Assembly (NCBI RefSeq): GCF_951805225.1
Contig: NZ_OX638201.1
Location: 4,526,001-4,590,000 of the forward strand
Source of the DNA: an uncultured Flavobacterium sp.
GTDB lineage: Bacteria > Bacteroidota > Bacteroidia > Flavobacteriales > Flavobacteriaceae
Length of the DNA: 64,000 nucleotides
Direction of reading: 5' to 3'
Shown: piece after piece, positions 25,311 to 33,894 of the stretch
How the letters are laid out: the number at the start of each line of letters is the position of its first letter
Numbering within the stretch: the first letter of the stretch is position 1
Program-made: the position numbers and the translations under genes
Notes under the pieces: generated by a model
Databases searched by the model: none
The model's input: the letters and a program-made list of their open reading frames with translations, nothing else
What the model was told of the DNA's origin: nothing

Positions 25311-26234
25311 ATGGCAGAAAAAACAATCAGAATTGGAACTCGCGATAGCGAACTAGCACTTTGGCAAGCACATACTGTCGAGAAAAAACTGAATGACTTA
25401 GGTTATAAAACTTCAATTGTTGCGGTAAAATCTCAAGGCGATATTATTCTTGACAAACCTCTTTATGAACTTGGCATTACAGGAATTTTTACAAAAACCT
25501 TAGATATTGCCATGATTAATGGAGATATAGATATTGCAGTGCATTCGATGAAAGATGTTCCAACAGCTTTACCAAAAGGTATTGTGCAAGCTGCGGTTTT
25601 AGAAAGAGCCAATGTTTTAGACATTTTAGTTCACAAAGGAAATCCTGATTTTGCAAATCCAAGTACGATTGCAACCGGAAGTTTAAGACGTCAAGCGCAA
25701 TGGTTTAACAAATATCCAAATCATACCGTAGTTGATTTACGTGGAAACGTAAACACGCGTATGCAAAAATTACAAGACAATAATTGGGACGGAGCTGTTT
25801 TTGCTGCTGCAGGTTTGGAGCGCATTAACCTTAAACCAGGAAATTATATAGATCTTGATTGGATGATTCCGGCACCGGCTCAAGGCGCAATGCTTGTTGT
25901 GGCAATGGAAAATGACAATTATACTTTAGACGCACTTTCGCAATTAAACCATATCGAAACTGAAATTTGTACCTATATAGAACGTCAGTTTCTAAGAACG
26001 CTGGAAGGCGGTTGTACCGCGCCAATCGGGGCTTTGGTTAACTATAATGAAGATGAAGACACTTTACATTTTCAAGGAGTTTTACTTTCTGTTGATGGAA
26101 AACAAAAACTGGAAATCGACAAAACGGTTGACATTTCTGAATGGAAAAAACTAGGTTTCTTCGCTGCTCAGGAAATTCTGAACAATGGCGGAGCCGAATT
26201 GATGGCATCTATTAAAGAATCTTTAAAAAAATAA
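25311..26234 (+). CDS. hemC: Hydroxymethylbilane synthase (porphobilinogen deaminase)
   Basis: 307 residues starting MAEKTIRIGTRDSELALWQA. The ATG at 25293 lies inside the inverted repeat and is less likely. It polymerises four porphobilinogens. The dipyrromethane cofactor Cys is in LEGGCTAPIGA (about residue 234). Substrate-binding blocks VHSMKDVPTALP and ATGSLRRQAQW and the DLRGNVNTRMQKL motif are intact. hemD starts at the last base of the stop codon (TAATG). Confidence 0.96.
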   Translation: MAEKTIRIGTRDSELALWQAHTVEKKLNDLGYKTSIVAVKSQGDIILDKPLYELGITGIFTKTLDIAMINGDIDIAVHSMKDVPTALPKGIVQAAVLERANVLDILVHKGNPDFANPSTIATGSLRRQAQWFNKYPNHTVVDLRGNVNTRMQKLQDNNWDGAVFAAAGLERINLKPGNYIDLDWMIPAPAQGAMLVVAMENDNYTLDALSQLNHIETEICTYIERQFLRTLEGGCTAPIGALVNYNEDEDTLHFQGVLLSVDGKQKLEIDKTVDISEWKKLGFFAAQEILNNGGAELMASIKESLKK

Positions 26235-26899
26235 TGGCAAAATCAATTCAAATACTATCTACAAAAAAGCTATCGGGCGAACAAAAACAAGCATTGGTAA
26301 AAGCCAATATTGAAGTTATCGAAGCTGACTTTATTCAAACTCAAAACAAACCTTTCGAATTAAAAGACCTCAACGAAAATCTGATTTTTACAAGTCAGAA
26401 TGCGGTTCAAAGCATTTTATCAGATCCAAAAGTCGAAGAATTAAAAAATAAAAATGTGTTTTGCGTTGGCCTAAAAACCAAAATTCTTTTATCTGAAAGT
26501 GGATTTAATGTGGTTGCTTATACAGGTTACGCTTCTGATTTGGCTGAAATTATTACTTTGATTTACCGCAACGAAAGCTATACTTTTTTCAGTGGAAATC
26601 TTCGCAGAGAAACATTACCGAAAGCTTTAAAAGATGCCGAAGTAAAATTTAATGAGATTCAGGTTTATGACACGTCATTGACACCTCAGAAAATAAAAAA
26701 TGCCCTTGATGGAATCTTATTTTTCAGTCCTTCTGGCGTTGAAAGTTATTTGAAAGATAATACCATTAAGAAAGAAACCTGCTTTTGCATAGGAGAAACC
26801 ACCGCAGAAGCTTTACATAAAATTACAAAAAACATCATTATTGCAGATCAGCCAACCGTTGAAGACGTAATTGAAGATGTAATTACTGAATATAAATAA
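26234..26899 (+). CDS. hemD: Uroporphyrinogen-III synthase
   Basis: 221 residues. It cyclises hydroxymethylbilane with inversion of ring D. The sequence is poorly conserved, as usual for HemD, but recognisable: LIFTSQNAVQSILS, VFCVGLKTKILL, GILFFSPSGVESYLK, and CFCIGETTAEALHK near the C terminus. One-nucleotide overlap with hemC shows translational coupling. Confidence 0.93.
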   Translation: MAKSIQILSTKKLSGEQKQALVKANIEVIEADFIQTQNKPFELKDLNENLIFTSQNAVQSILSDPKVEELKNKNVFCVGLKTKILLSESGFNVVAYTGYASDLAEIITLIYRNESYTFFSGNLRRETLPKALKDAEVKFNEIQVYDTSLTPQKIKNALDGILFFSPSGVESYLKDNTIKKETCFCIGETTAEALHKITKNIIIADQPTVEDVIEDVITEYK

Positions 26900-26911
26900 T
26901 TATAGCAATAC

Positions 26912-26986
26912 GCTTTAGGCTTTAAGCCGTAAGCAGAAAAATTAAAGACAAACACCGCTTAAAGCCTAAAGCTTAAAGCCTAAAGC
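26912..26986. repeat. GCTTTAGGCTTTAAGC inverted repeat, copy B
   Basis: GCTTTAGGCTTTAAGC at 26912-26927 faces a 30-bp block at 26957-26986 that is the exact reverse complement of 22346-22375. It lies between hemD and hemE and could form a hairpin in the transcript. Confidence 0.9.
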
Positions 26987-26996
26987 AATAAAAACA

Positions 26997-28022
26997 ATGT
27001 TAAAAAACGACCTATTTTTAAAAGCATTAAAAGGAGAAACAGTTCAACGTCCGCCAGTATGGATGATGCGTCAAGCCGGAAGATACTTACCGGAATTTAT
27101 CGCTTTGCGTGATAAATATGATTTCTTCACTCGTTGTCAAACTCCTGAATTGGCTGCTGAAATCACGGTTCAACCAATTCGCAGAATTGCTCCGGATGCA
27201 GCGATTTTATTCTCAGATATCTTAGTTGTTCCACAAGCAATGGGAATCGAAGTTTTAATGAAAGAGAATTTTGGTCCGTTTTTACCAAACCCAATTCGTT
27301 CGCTTGCTGACGTTCATAGAGTTTACGTTCCGGATATTCAGGAAAGTTTAGGTTATGTAATGGATGCAATTAAATTAACTAAAGAAATGCTGAACGACGA
27401 AATACCATTAATTGGTTTCGCTGGTTCGCCTTGGACAATTTTCTGTTATGCTGTTGAAGGAAAAGGTTCTAAAAGTTTTGATACTGCAAAAGGATTCTGT
27501 TTCTCAAACCCAGCTGCAGCGCATACTTTATTACAAAAAATTACAGACACTACTATTTTATATTTAAAAGAAAAAGTAAAAGCTGGTGTTGATGCCGTTC
27601 AGATTTTTGATTCTTGGGGAGGAATGCTTTCTCCGGTTGATTATCAGGAATTCTCATGGAAATACATCAACCAAATCGTTGAAGCTTTGGCTGATCACGC
27701 TCCGGTTATTGTTTTCGGAAAAGGATGTTGGTTTGCTCTTGGCGAAATGGGTAAAAGTAGAGCTTCAGCTCTTGGAGTAGACTGGACATGTTCGGCTAGA
27801 AATGCGCGTTATTTGTCTGGTGGAAACATTACTTTACAAGGAAACTTTGATCCGTCAAGATTGCTTTCTCCAATTCCAACTATTAAAAAGATGGTTCACG
27901 AAATGATCGATGAATTCGGAAAAGATAAATATGTTGTAAATTTAGGTCACGGAATTTTACCAAATATCCCTGTAGATCACGCAAAAGCGTTTATTGACGC
28001 GGTTAAGGAATACGGAAATTAG
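26997..28022 (+). CDS. hemE: Uroporphyrinogen decarboxylase
   Basis: 341 residues. It decarboxylates uroporphyrinogen III to coproporphyrinogen III in the cytosol. The signature PPVWMMRQAGRYLPEF is at residues 19-34, followed by AILFSDILVVPQAMG (with the catalytic Asp) and GFAGSPWTIFCY. The C-terminal NLGHGILPNIP is intact. An inverted repeat separates it from hemD. Confidence 0.97.
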   Translation: MLKNDLFLKALKGETVQRPPVWMMRQAGRYLPEFIALRDKYDFFTRCQTPELAAEITVQPIRRIAPDAAILFSDILVVPQAMGIEVLMKENFGPFLPNPIRSLADVHRVYVPDIQESLGYVMDAIKLTKEMLNDEIPLIGFAGSPWTIFCYAVEGKGSKSFDTAKGFCFSNPAAAHTLLQKITDTTILYLKEKVKAGVDAVQIFDSWGGMLSPVDYQEFSWKYINQIVEALADHAPVIVFGKGCWFALGEMGKSRASALGVDWTCSARNARYLSGGNITLQGNFDPSRLLSPIPTIKKMVHEMIDEFGKDKYVVNLGHGILPNIPVDHAKAFIDAVKEYGN

Positions 28023-28072
28023 TATATTAGTATTCAGTCGCAGTTTTCAGTTTGCCTGTAACTCTTACTAAA

Positions 28073-28132
28073 TACCAACAATAAAGTTCCGGAGGAACGA
28101 TTCACTTTGTAGCCCCGGATTTTAATCCGGGG
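28073..28132. repeat. Partial composite palindromic repeat
   Basis: TACCAACA at 28073-28080, palindrome GTTCCGGAGGAAC (28086-28098) and hairpin CCCCGGATTTTAATCCGGGG (28113-28132). The words resemble the REP-like loci at 34894 and 52792. The GC hairpin may terminate part of the hemE transcript, though the T-run is weak. Confidence 0.7.
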
Positions 28133-28177
28133 TTTGTGAATAATGCCAAAACATCCCGATTTAGAAAACGTACAAAC

Positions 28178-28555
28178 ATGTTAAATAAAGGTTTAAGAGA
28201 CGAAGAAAAAATCAGAATTGACAATGTTCTAAAAACATTGCGAACACTCATTTTTGTGCCTTATCCTTTGGAGCATTTGCAAAAATCAGATATCGAAAAT
28301 CAATTAAAAGAGTTTGGACTAAATATTCAAACATTAATCGATTACTCGAATGAAGAATTAATTACCTTATTAAATCGTCTTCATCTTGACTGGGAACAGT
28401 TAGAACAATTTGGTGATATTTTAATCGAATTCTCAAAAGAAGAAAACTATAATTTTAAAGATAAAGCTTTAGCCATTTACCAATATATTCAACAGGAAAG
28501 CAAGGTTTTCTCCTTTGGGATAAACACTAAAATAGCTTTGGCTAAAAACAAATAA
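28178..28555 (+). CDS. Hypothetical protein in heme cluster
   Basis: 125 residues from the ATG at 28178 (MLNKGLRDEEKIRIDNVLK). A GTG at 28136 would put the start in a repeat. Almost entirely alpha-helical and charged, with no cysteine, signal peptide or TM helix (SDIENQLKEFGLNIQTLIDYSNEELITLLNRL; FGDILIEFSKEENYNFKDKALAIYQYIQ). Not recognised. It is 3 nt upstream of the acetyltransferase gene, so the two are coupled. Any heme role is guesswork. Confidence 0.7.
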   Translation: MLNKGLRDEEKIRIDNVLKTLRTLIFVPYPLEHLQKSDIENQLKEFGLNIQTLIDYSNEELITLLNRLHLDWEQLEQFGDILIEFSKEENYNFKDKALAIYQYIQQESKVFSFGINTKIALAKNK

Positions 28556-28558
28556 GCA

Positions 28559-29110
28559 ATGGATATCATAGATTGTAAAATAGAATCAATTAGCAATATT
28601 CTTCCCGAAGAGTTCTACAACCTCATCGAAAAGAATAGAAAACATATTGAAAAAACTTTCCCGTTGACTCTTTCTTATTGTGAAGATCTCGGAAAAACAA
28701 GAAAATTTATTGCCTTCAACCAAGATAAAGAAAAACACAAAGAAGGATATTATTTCTACGCAAGAGATATAAAAACCAATACTTTAATTGGTTATTTATG
28801 TATAAAAAGCATCGATACAAATAAAGCAAAATGTGAATTAGGCTATTTTGTTGACGAAGATTTTCAAGGAAAAGGAATTACTTCAATGTTGGTTTCTGAA
28901 ACTTTAGACTTTTGTTTTAATACTTTAAAAATGAACAAAGTTTTTATTTGTACTTCAAAAATCAATAAAGCAAGTCAACAAATTGCTTTGAAACATCATT
29001 TTAAACAAGAAGGAATTTTAAGAGACGAATTCAAAAATGGCGACGGAACATTAGAAGATGTCGTTTACTTTGGATTGCTTAAATCTGAATATAATACACT
29101 TGAAAAATAA
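28559..29110 (+). CDS. GNAT-family N-acetyltransferase (RimJ/RimL type)
   Basis: 183 residues. The acetyl-CoA fold is recognisable from IGYLCIKSIDTNKAKCELGYFVDEDFQGKGITSMLVSETL, where FQGKGI is the pyrophosphate-binding Q/RxxGxG/A loop. The last part, TSKINKASQQIALKHHFKQEGILRD, matches the N-x-x-S-x-x-x-A-x-K-x-G-F block of ribosomal-protein acetyltransferases. Substrate unknown. It starts 3 nt after the hypothetical gene. Confidence 0.88.
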   Translation: MDIIDCKIESISNILPEEFYNLIEKNRKHIEKTFPLTLSYCEDLGKTRKFIAFNQDKEKHKEGYYFYARDIKTNTLIGYLCIKSIDTNKAKCELGYFVDEDFQGKGITSMLVSETLDFCFNTLKMNKVFICTSKINKASQQIALKHHFKQEGILRDEFKNGDGTLEDVVYFGLLKSEYNTLEK

Positions 29111-29156
29111 ACTCTTTGACTTTATTTTAATATAAGAAACAGAACTAGAAACCATC

Positions 29157-29990
29157 ATGACTAAAGAAACTGCTATAAAATTATTTGAACAAAAACAAAT
29201 ACGCTCAGTCTGGAGCGATGCAGAAGAGAAGTGGTTTTTTTCTATTGTAGATGTTATGCAAGTTCTAACAGATAGTCAAAATCCGCAAGTTTATTGGAGG
29301 GTTTTAAAGAAGAGATTACTTTCAGAAGGCAACCAAACCGTTACAAATTGTAACGGTTTGAAAATGGAAGCAGCTGATGGTAAAATGAGGTTAACTGATG
29401 TTGCTGATACAGAACAATTATTCAGACTAATTCAATCGGTTCCATCTAAAAAAGCGGAACCTTTTAAACTATGGCTGGCTCAAGTTGGTCGAGAAAGAAT
29501 TGACGAAATTGAAGATCCTGAACTTGGTTTTGATAGACTTATGGAAACCTATTTAAAAAAAGGATATTCTAAAGAATGGGTAAATCAACGTTTAAAAAGT
29601 ATTGAAGTAAGAAAAGATCTTACTGATGAATGGGATAAACGAGGTGTAAAAAAAGGACAAGAATATGCTATTCTTACAGACGAAATCACCAAAGCCTGGA
29701 GTGGTTTATCTGTAAAAGAATACAAAAACCATAAAAGTCTAAAAAAAGAAAATCTACGTGATAATATGAGTAACTTAGAATTAGTTCTCAATATGTTGGC
29801 TGAAGCTACCACAACAGAAATCAGCAAAGAAAAGAAACCTGAAAATTTTATAGAAAATAAAATAATTGCTAATCAAGGTGGAACAATTGCCGGAAATACA
29901 CGTAAAGAAATTGAAGAAAAAATAGGTAAAAAAGTAGTCAATAAATTAAATGCTATTGATTATTTGGCGAATAAAAAAGAATTAGAATAA
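29157..29990 (+). CDS. Bro-N domain protein (phage antirepressor-like)
   Basis: 277 residues. The N-terminal Bro-N domain covers about residues 5-110 (IRSVWSDAEEKWFFSIVDVMQVLT; VYWRVLKKRLLSEGNQ; MRLTDVADTEQLFRLIQSVPS), followed by KAEPFKLWLAQVGRERIDEIEDPE, typical of Bacteroidota Bro-N proteins related to DinD. Such genes are common in phages and mobile elements, yet no other phage gene is near. It sits between the acetyltransferase gene and hemF, ending 2 nt before hemF, so it is transcribed with the heme genes. A 27-bp perfect palindrome lies inside it. Confidence 0.85.
   Translation: MTKETAIKLFEQKQIRSVWSDAEEKWFFSIVDVMQVLTDSQNPQVYWRVLKKRLLSEGNQTVTNCNGLKMEAADGKMRLTDVADTEQLFRLIQSVPSKKAEPFKLWLAQVGRERIDEIEDPELGFDRLMETYLKKGYSKEWVNQRLKSIEVRKDLTDEWDKRGVKKGQEYAILTDEITKAWSGLSVKEYKNHKSLKKENLRDNMSNLELVLNMLAEATTTEISKEKKPENFIENKIIANQGGTIAGNTRKEIEEKIGKKVVNKLNAIDYLANKKELE
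29334..29360. repeat. Perfect 27-bp palindrome inside the Bro-N gene
   Basis: CAAACCGTTACAA, a central A, then TTGTAACGGTTTG: 13-bp arms without mismatch. It encodes part of QTVTNCNGLK. It could be a coding coincidence or an internal binding site for the protein itself. Confidence 0.85.
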
Positions 29991-29992
29991 CA

Positions 29993-30895
29993 ATGAAAGA
30001 TCAATTTTACGCATACATACAAAAATTACAAGATCAGATTTGCGCCGGATTAGAAGCCGTTGACGGAACTGCAAAATTCCGTGAAGATCTTTGGAAACGT
30101 CCAGAAGGTGGCGGCGGAAGAACACGTGTTATTGAAAACGGTGATGTTTTTGAAAAAGGCGGCGTAAACATTTCAGCCGTTCATGGAAAACTTCCGGAAG
30201 CGATGCAAAAAATGTTTGGCGTTGGCGAAGCAGATTTTTTTGCCTGCGGATTAAGTTTGGTTTTACATCCTAAAAACCCGATGGTTCCTACTGTGCACGC
30301 CAATTGGCGATATTTTGAAATGTATGATGAATCTGGAAAAGTGATTGAACAATGGTTTGGTGGCGGACAAGATTTAACGCCTTATTATTTGTTTGAAGAA
30401 GATGCAAAACATTTTCATCAAACTTGTAAAACTGCTTGCGATAAACACAATCCGGAGTTTTATCCTAAATATAAAAAGCAATGTGACGCTTATTTCTGGA
30501 ATGCGCATAGAAACGAAGCACGCGGAATTGGCGGTTTGTTCTTTGATTATTGCAAAGCAAGCGAAACAATGTCAATGGAAGATTGGTACAACTTTGTAAC
30601 CGAAGTTGGGAATAGTTTCCTTCAAGCTTATGTTCCAATTGTAGAAAGAAGAAAAAATTTAGAATATTCTCCGGCAAACAGAAACTGGCAGGAAATTCGT
30701 CGTGGCCGTTATGTTGAGTTTAATCTCGTTCATGACAAAGGAACTTTGTTTGGTTTAAAAACCAACGGAAGAATTGAGAGTATTTTGATGAGTTTACCGC
30801 CACATGTTCAATGGGTTTACGATCACCATGCAGAAGCAGGAAGTGAAGAAGAAAAATTAGTAAATGTGCTGGAAAATCCTCGTGAATGGATCTAA
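29993..30895 (+). CDS. hemF: Oxygen-dependent coproporphyrinogen-III oxidase
   Basis: 300 residues. It converts coproporphyrinogen III to protoporphyrinogen IX with O2. Signature blocks: GGGGRTRVIENGDVFEKGGVN near the N terminus, HANWRYFEM (catalytic His region), WFGGGQDLTPYYLFEEDA and the C-terminal GRYVEFNLVHDKGTLFGL. Its presence indicates aerobic heme synthesis; no hemN is in the window. The last 10 nt overlap the next gene. Confidence 0.97.
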   Translation: MKDQFYAYIQKLQDQICAGLEAVDGTAKFREDLWKRPEGGGGRTRVIENGDVFEKGGVNISAVHGKLPEAMQKMFGVGEADFFACGLSLVLHPKNPMVPTVHANWRYFEMYDESGKVIEQWFGGGQDLTPYYLFEEDAKHFHQTCKTACDKHNPEFYPKYKKQCDAYFWNAHRNEARGIGGLFFDYCKASETMSMEDWYNFVTEVGNSFLQAYVPIVERRKNLEYSPANRNWQEIRRGRYVEFNLVHDKGTLFGLKTNGRIESILMSLPPHVQWVYDHHAEAGSEEEKLVNVLENPREWI

Positions 30896-31827
30896 AACTG
30901 ATTTATATAGTGTTTTTTGGAGGCGTTTTTGGGTGTTTTGCTCAGAAAGATTCGCTTCAAAATCCCTATTTTAAATCTTATAATGACAAAGTTACCGCCA
31001 GCGCTTATTATTTAGATACTTCTAATAATTTTCAGCTTGGCTTTACCATTGACAAACAAAAAAAATACATCGACCTTAATCCAAACCGAAAAGAACAGCT
31101 TGGTTTAAGTTTAAGTTATAAGTTCATAGATATAAGTTTTGGTTTTGCTCCCAAGTTTTTCGATGTAAACAGAGACAATTCAAATTCTAAGTTATTTAGT
31201 TTCAATACCCGATTTTATTATAAAAAATGGATGCAATCCTTCACTTTTATCAATCAAAAAGGGTTTTATGCTTATGATTCCGGGATTACTATAGATTTTC
31301 CGCGAATGCGAACTACAAAAATTGGCGGAACAACTTCGTATATCTTCAATAATAATTTCTCTTATAAAGCATTGGTCAATCAAAATGAATGGCAAACGAA
31401 GAGTTCCGGAAGTTTTATTCCCACTTTTTCTTTCTATTATACCAATTTGAATTTGAACAATGAACCAAATTCTTCGAACGGAGATATCTATGTTTTTTCA
31501 TTGGCTCCCTCCTATTTTTATAATTTCGTAATTAGTGATCGCGTTCTAATAGGAACCGGACTTGCTTTTGGTGCCGGAATCAATGATGTCGATGGAGACG
31601 TTTCGGCTTTGTATCAATTAGACTTCAATTTAAAGCTTGCCTATAATAGAGATCGGTTTTTTGCTTATGCGAGCTTAAACACGCTTAATTTCGTTCAGAA
31701 TGACGCTGCAGAAGCTCGATTGAACGATAATATTTCAACTTTAAAATTCAGTATTGGTTACCGATTTGATCCTCCGAATAAAGTAAAAGAAGTTTATGAC
31801 GAGATAAATCAAAAAACAGGCTTATAG
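30886..31827 (+). CDS. DUF4421-like outer-membrane beta-barrel protein
   Basis: 313 residues with a short signal peptide (LIYIVFFGGVFGCFAQ). The rest is dominated by alternating beta strands with aromatic ends (FNTRFYYKKWMQSFTFINQKGFYAY; FGAGINDVDGDVSALYQLDFNLKLAYNRDRFFAYASL), ending in LKFSIGYRF-type strands and a short tail. It resembles DUF4421 proteins of Bacteroidota; function unknown. It overlaps hemF by 10 nt, which suggests a shared transcript but not necessarily a heme role. Confidence 0.75.
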   Translation: MDLKLIYIVFFGGVFGCFAQKDSLQNPYFKSYNDKVTASAYYLDTSNNFQLGFTIDKQKKYIDLNPNRKEQLGLSLSYKFIDISFGFAPKFFDVNRDNSNSKLFSFNTRFYYKKWMQSFTFINQKGFYAYDSGITIDFPRMRTTKIGGTTSYIFNNNFSYKALVNQNEWQTKSSGSFIPTFSFYYTNLNLNNEPNSSNGDIYVFSLAPSYFYNFVISDRVLIGTGLAFGAGINDVDGDVSALYQLDFNLKLAYNRDRFFAYASLNTLNFVQNDAAEARLNDNISTLKFSIGYRFDPPNKVKEVYDEINQKTGL

Positions 31828-31877
31828 TTATTTCAATTCAACTAAAATTTTCATTCTACAATTTAAACTAAAATGTT

Positions 31878-32780
31878 ATGGAAAAGAGAAATATAAACAC
31901 GGTACAATTAGATCGTATGCATTCCGGAAAAGGTTTTATCGCCGCACTGGATCAAAGTGGCGGAAGTACGCCAAAGGCTTTAGCACAATACGGCGTACAG
32001 GAAAGCAGTTTTTCGAATGAAGAAGAAATGTACACTCTTGTGCACGAAATGAGAACACGAATTATCAAAAGTCCTGCGTTTGATAGTGAATATATTTTAG
32101 GAGCAATTTTGTTTGAAAATACTATGGATCGCAAAATAGACGGACAATGGACCGCCGACTATTTGTGGGAGAAGAAAAACATTGTTCCTTTTCTAAAAGT
32201 TGACAAAGGTCTTGCTGATCTTGCAAATGGTGTTCAACTAATGAAGCCTATTTCTAATTTAGACGAATTGTTGACGCGAGCTGTAGAACGAAATGTTTTT
32301 GGAACCAAAATGCGTTCTGTTATTAAAGAAGCAAATGCAACTGGAATTCGTGAAGTTGTAGAACAACAATTTGCAGTTGGTTTACAAATTTTCGAAAAAG
32401 GACTTGTGCCGATTATTGAACCTGAAGTTGATATTTACAGCGTTGATAAAGAAAAATCAGAAGCAATTCTAAAAGAAGAAATCAAAAAGCAGCTTAGTTT
32501 ATTAGGCAAAGATGTCAAAGTAATGCTGAAATTGTCTATTCCAACTGTGAATGATTTTTACAAAGAACTAATTTCTGATCCACATGTTGTGCGTATTGTT
32601 GCTTTATCCGGAGGTTACGGACAAGACGAAGCCAATGATAAACTATCACAAAATCACGGATTGATAGCAAGTTTCTCAAGAGCATTATCTGAAGGACTTT
32701 TTGCAGATCAATCTGAAGAAGAGTTTGACACTAAAATAGGTAAAACAATCAAAGAGATTTACGAAGCTTCAATAACATAA
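31878..32780 (+). CDS. Class I fructose-bisphosphate aldolase
   Basis: 300 residues starting MEKRNINTVQLDRMHSGKGF. It cleaves fructose 1,6-bisphosphate through a lysine Schiff base. Key blocks: FIAALDQSGGSTPKALAQYG at the N terminus, GAILFENTMDRKIDG, PIIEPEVDI, VMLKLSIPT (Schiff-base Lys in this group) and ALSGGYGQDEAND. This is the short bacterial class I type found in many Bacteroidota. It probably has its own promoter in the 50-nt gap after the barrel protein gene. Confidence 0.92.
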   Translation: MEKRNINTVQLDRMHSGKGFIAALDQSGGSTPKALAQYGVQESSFSNEEEMYTLVHEMRTRIIKSPAFDSEYILGAILFENTMDRKIDGQWTADYLWEKKNIVPFLKVDKGLADLANGVQLMKPISNLDELLTRAVERNVFGTKMRSVIKEANATGIREVVEQQFAVGLQIFEKGLVPIIEPEVDIYSVDKEKSEAILKEEIKKQLSLLGKDVKVMLKLSIPTVNDFYKELISDPHVVRIVALSGGYGQDEANDKLSQNHGLIASFSRALSEGLFADQSEEEFDTKIGKTIKEIYEASIT

Positions 32781-32898
32781 ATAAGTCGAAAGTTAAAAGT
32801 CGTAAAGTCAAAAGTCTTGACATCAATAAAATAAGAATCTAAACACAAGATTGCAGAAAAATCTAAAATCTGCATTCTGAAATCTAAAATTTAAAACA

Positions 32899-33891
32899 AT
32901 GTTCCCATTACAAAGAAACCGTCGTTTAAGAACCAATGAATCTATTCGTTCATTAGTTCGTGAAACTAGTTTGAGCCCACAAGATTTTATGCTTCCAATG
33001 TTTGTTGCGGAAGGAAAAGATGTAAAAGTTGCCATTCCTTCAATGCCTGGAATTTATCGTCATTCTTTAGACAATACCATTAAAGAAGTGAAAGAAGCTT
33101 GGGATTTAGGAATCAAAGCGGTGAATATTTACGTAAAAGTAAGCGACAGCTTAAAAGACAATAAAGGTGTTGAAGCATGGAATAAAGATGGTTTGATGCA
33201 ACAAACTATTCGTGCGATTAAAGATGCAGTTCCTGAAATGATTGTTATGCCGGATGTGGCTTTAGATCCGTATTCAATTTATGGCCATGACGGAATTATT
33301 GAAAATGGTCAATTAATCAATGATGCAACTGTAGATGCTTTAACCAGAATGAGTTTGAGTCATGCTGAGGCTGGAGCCGATTTTGTTGCGCCAAGTGACA
33401 TGATGGACGGAAGAGTTTTGGCAATCAGAAAAGCATTAGAAGAAAACGGACATCATAATGTGGGAATCATGAGTTATAGTGCCAAATATGCTTCGGCATT
33501 TTATGGTCCTTTTCGTGATGCTTTGGATTCTGCTCCGGTAGATTCTCAAAATATTCCTAAAGATAAAAAGACCTATCAAATGGATTATGCAAACCGAATT
33601 GAAGGAATTCGCGAAGCATTATTGGATGTTGAAGAAGGCGCTGACATTGTAATGGTAAAACCGGGAATGGCTTATTTAGACATTGTCCGTGAGGTAAAAA
33701 ATGCCGTTCATGTGCCTGTTGCTGTTTACCAAGTATCTGGTGAGTACGCTATGGTAAAGGCCGCAGCCGAAAGAGGATGGCTAGATCACGACAAAATTAT
33801 GATAGAGCAACTATATTGCATTAAGCGTGCAGGAGCAAGTATTATCTCGACTTATTTTGCAAAAGAAGCTGCTGTAATCTTAAATAAATAG
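32899..33891 (+). CDS. hemB: Delta-aminolevulinic acid dehydratase (porphobilinogen synthase)
   Basis: 330 residues. It condenses two 5-aminolevulinates to porphobilinogen. The Schiff-base lysines are in MSYSAKYASAFYGPF and DIVMVKPGMAYLDIV. The metal site reads DVALDPYSIYGHDG, the Asp-rich form, in place of the three-Cys zinc site DxCxCx...CG. The enzyme is therefore of the Mg(II)-dependent rather than zinc-dependent kind, which fits an organism that economises zinc. The cytochrome c gene follows by 3 nt. Confidence 0.97.
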   Translation: MFPLQRNRRLRTNESIRSLVRETSLSPQDFMLPMFVAEGKDVKVAIPSMPGIYRHSLDNTIKEVKEAWDLGIKAVNIYVKVSDSLKDNKGVEAWNKDGLMQQTIRAIKDAVPEMIVMPDVALDPYSIYGHDGIIENGQLINDATVDALTRMSLSHAEAGADFVAPSDMMDGRVLAIRKALEENGHHNVGIMSYSAKYASAFYGPFRDALDSAPVDSQNIPKDKKTYQMDYANRIEGIREALLDVEEGADIVMVKPGMAYLDIVREVKNAVHVPVAVYQVSGEYAMVKAAAERGWLDHDKIMIEQLYCIKRAGASIISTYFAKEAAVILNK

Positions 33892-33894
33892 TCG

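Noticed and set aside
28136..28177. GTG at 28136 as start of the hypothetical gene in the heme cluster
   Set aside because: It lies directly after the CCCCGG hairpin repeat and adds residues of repeat-like composition. The ATG at 28178 is preferred.
28073..30000. Possible prophage remnant because of the Bro-N gene
   Set aside because: No integrase, terminase, structural genes or attachment-site repeats; neighbours are heme genes.
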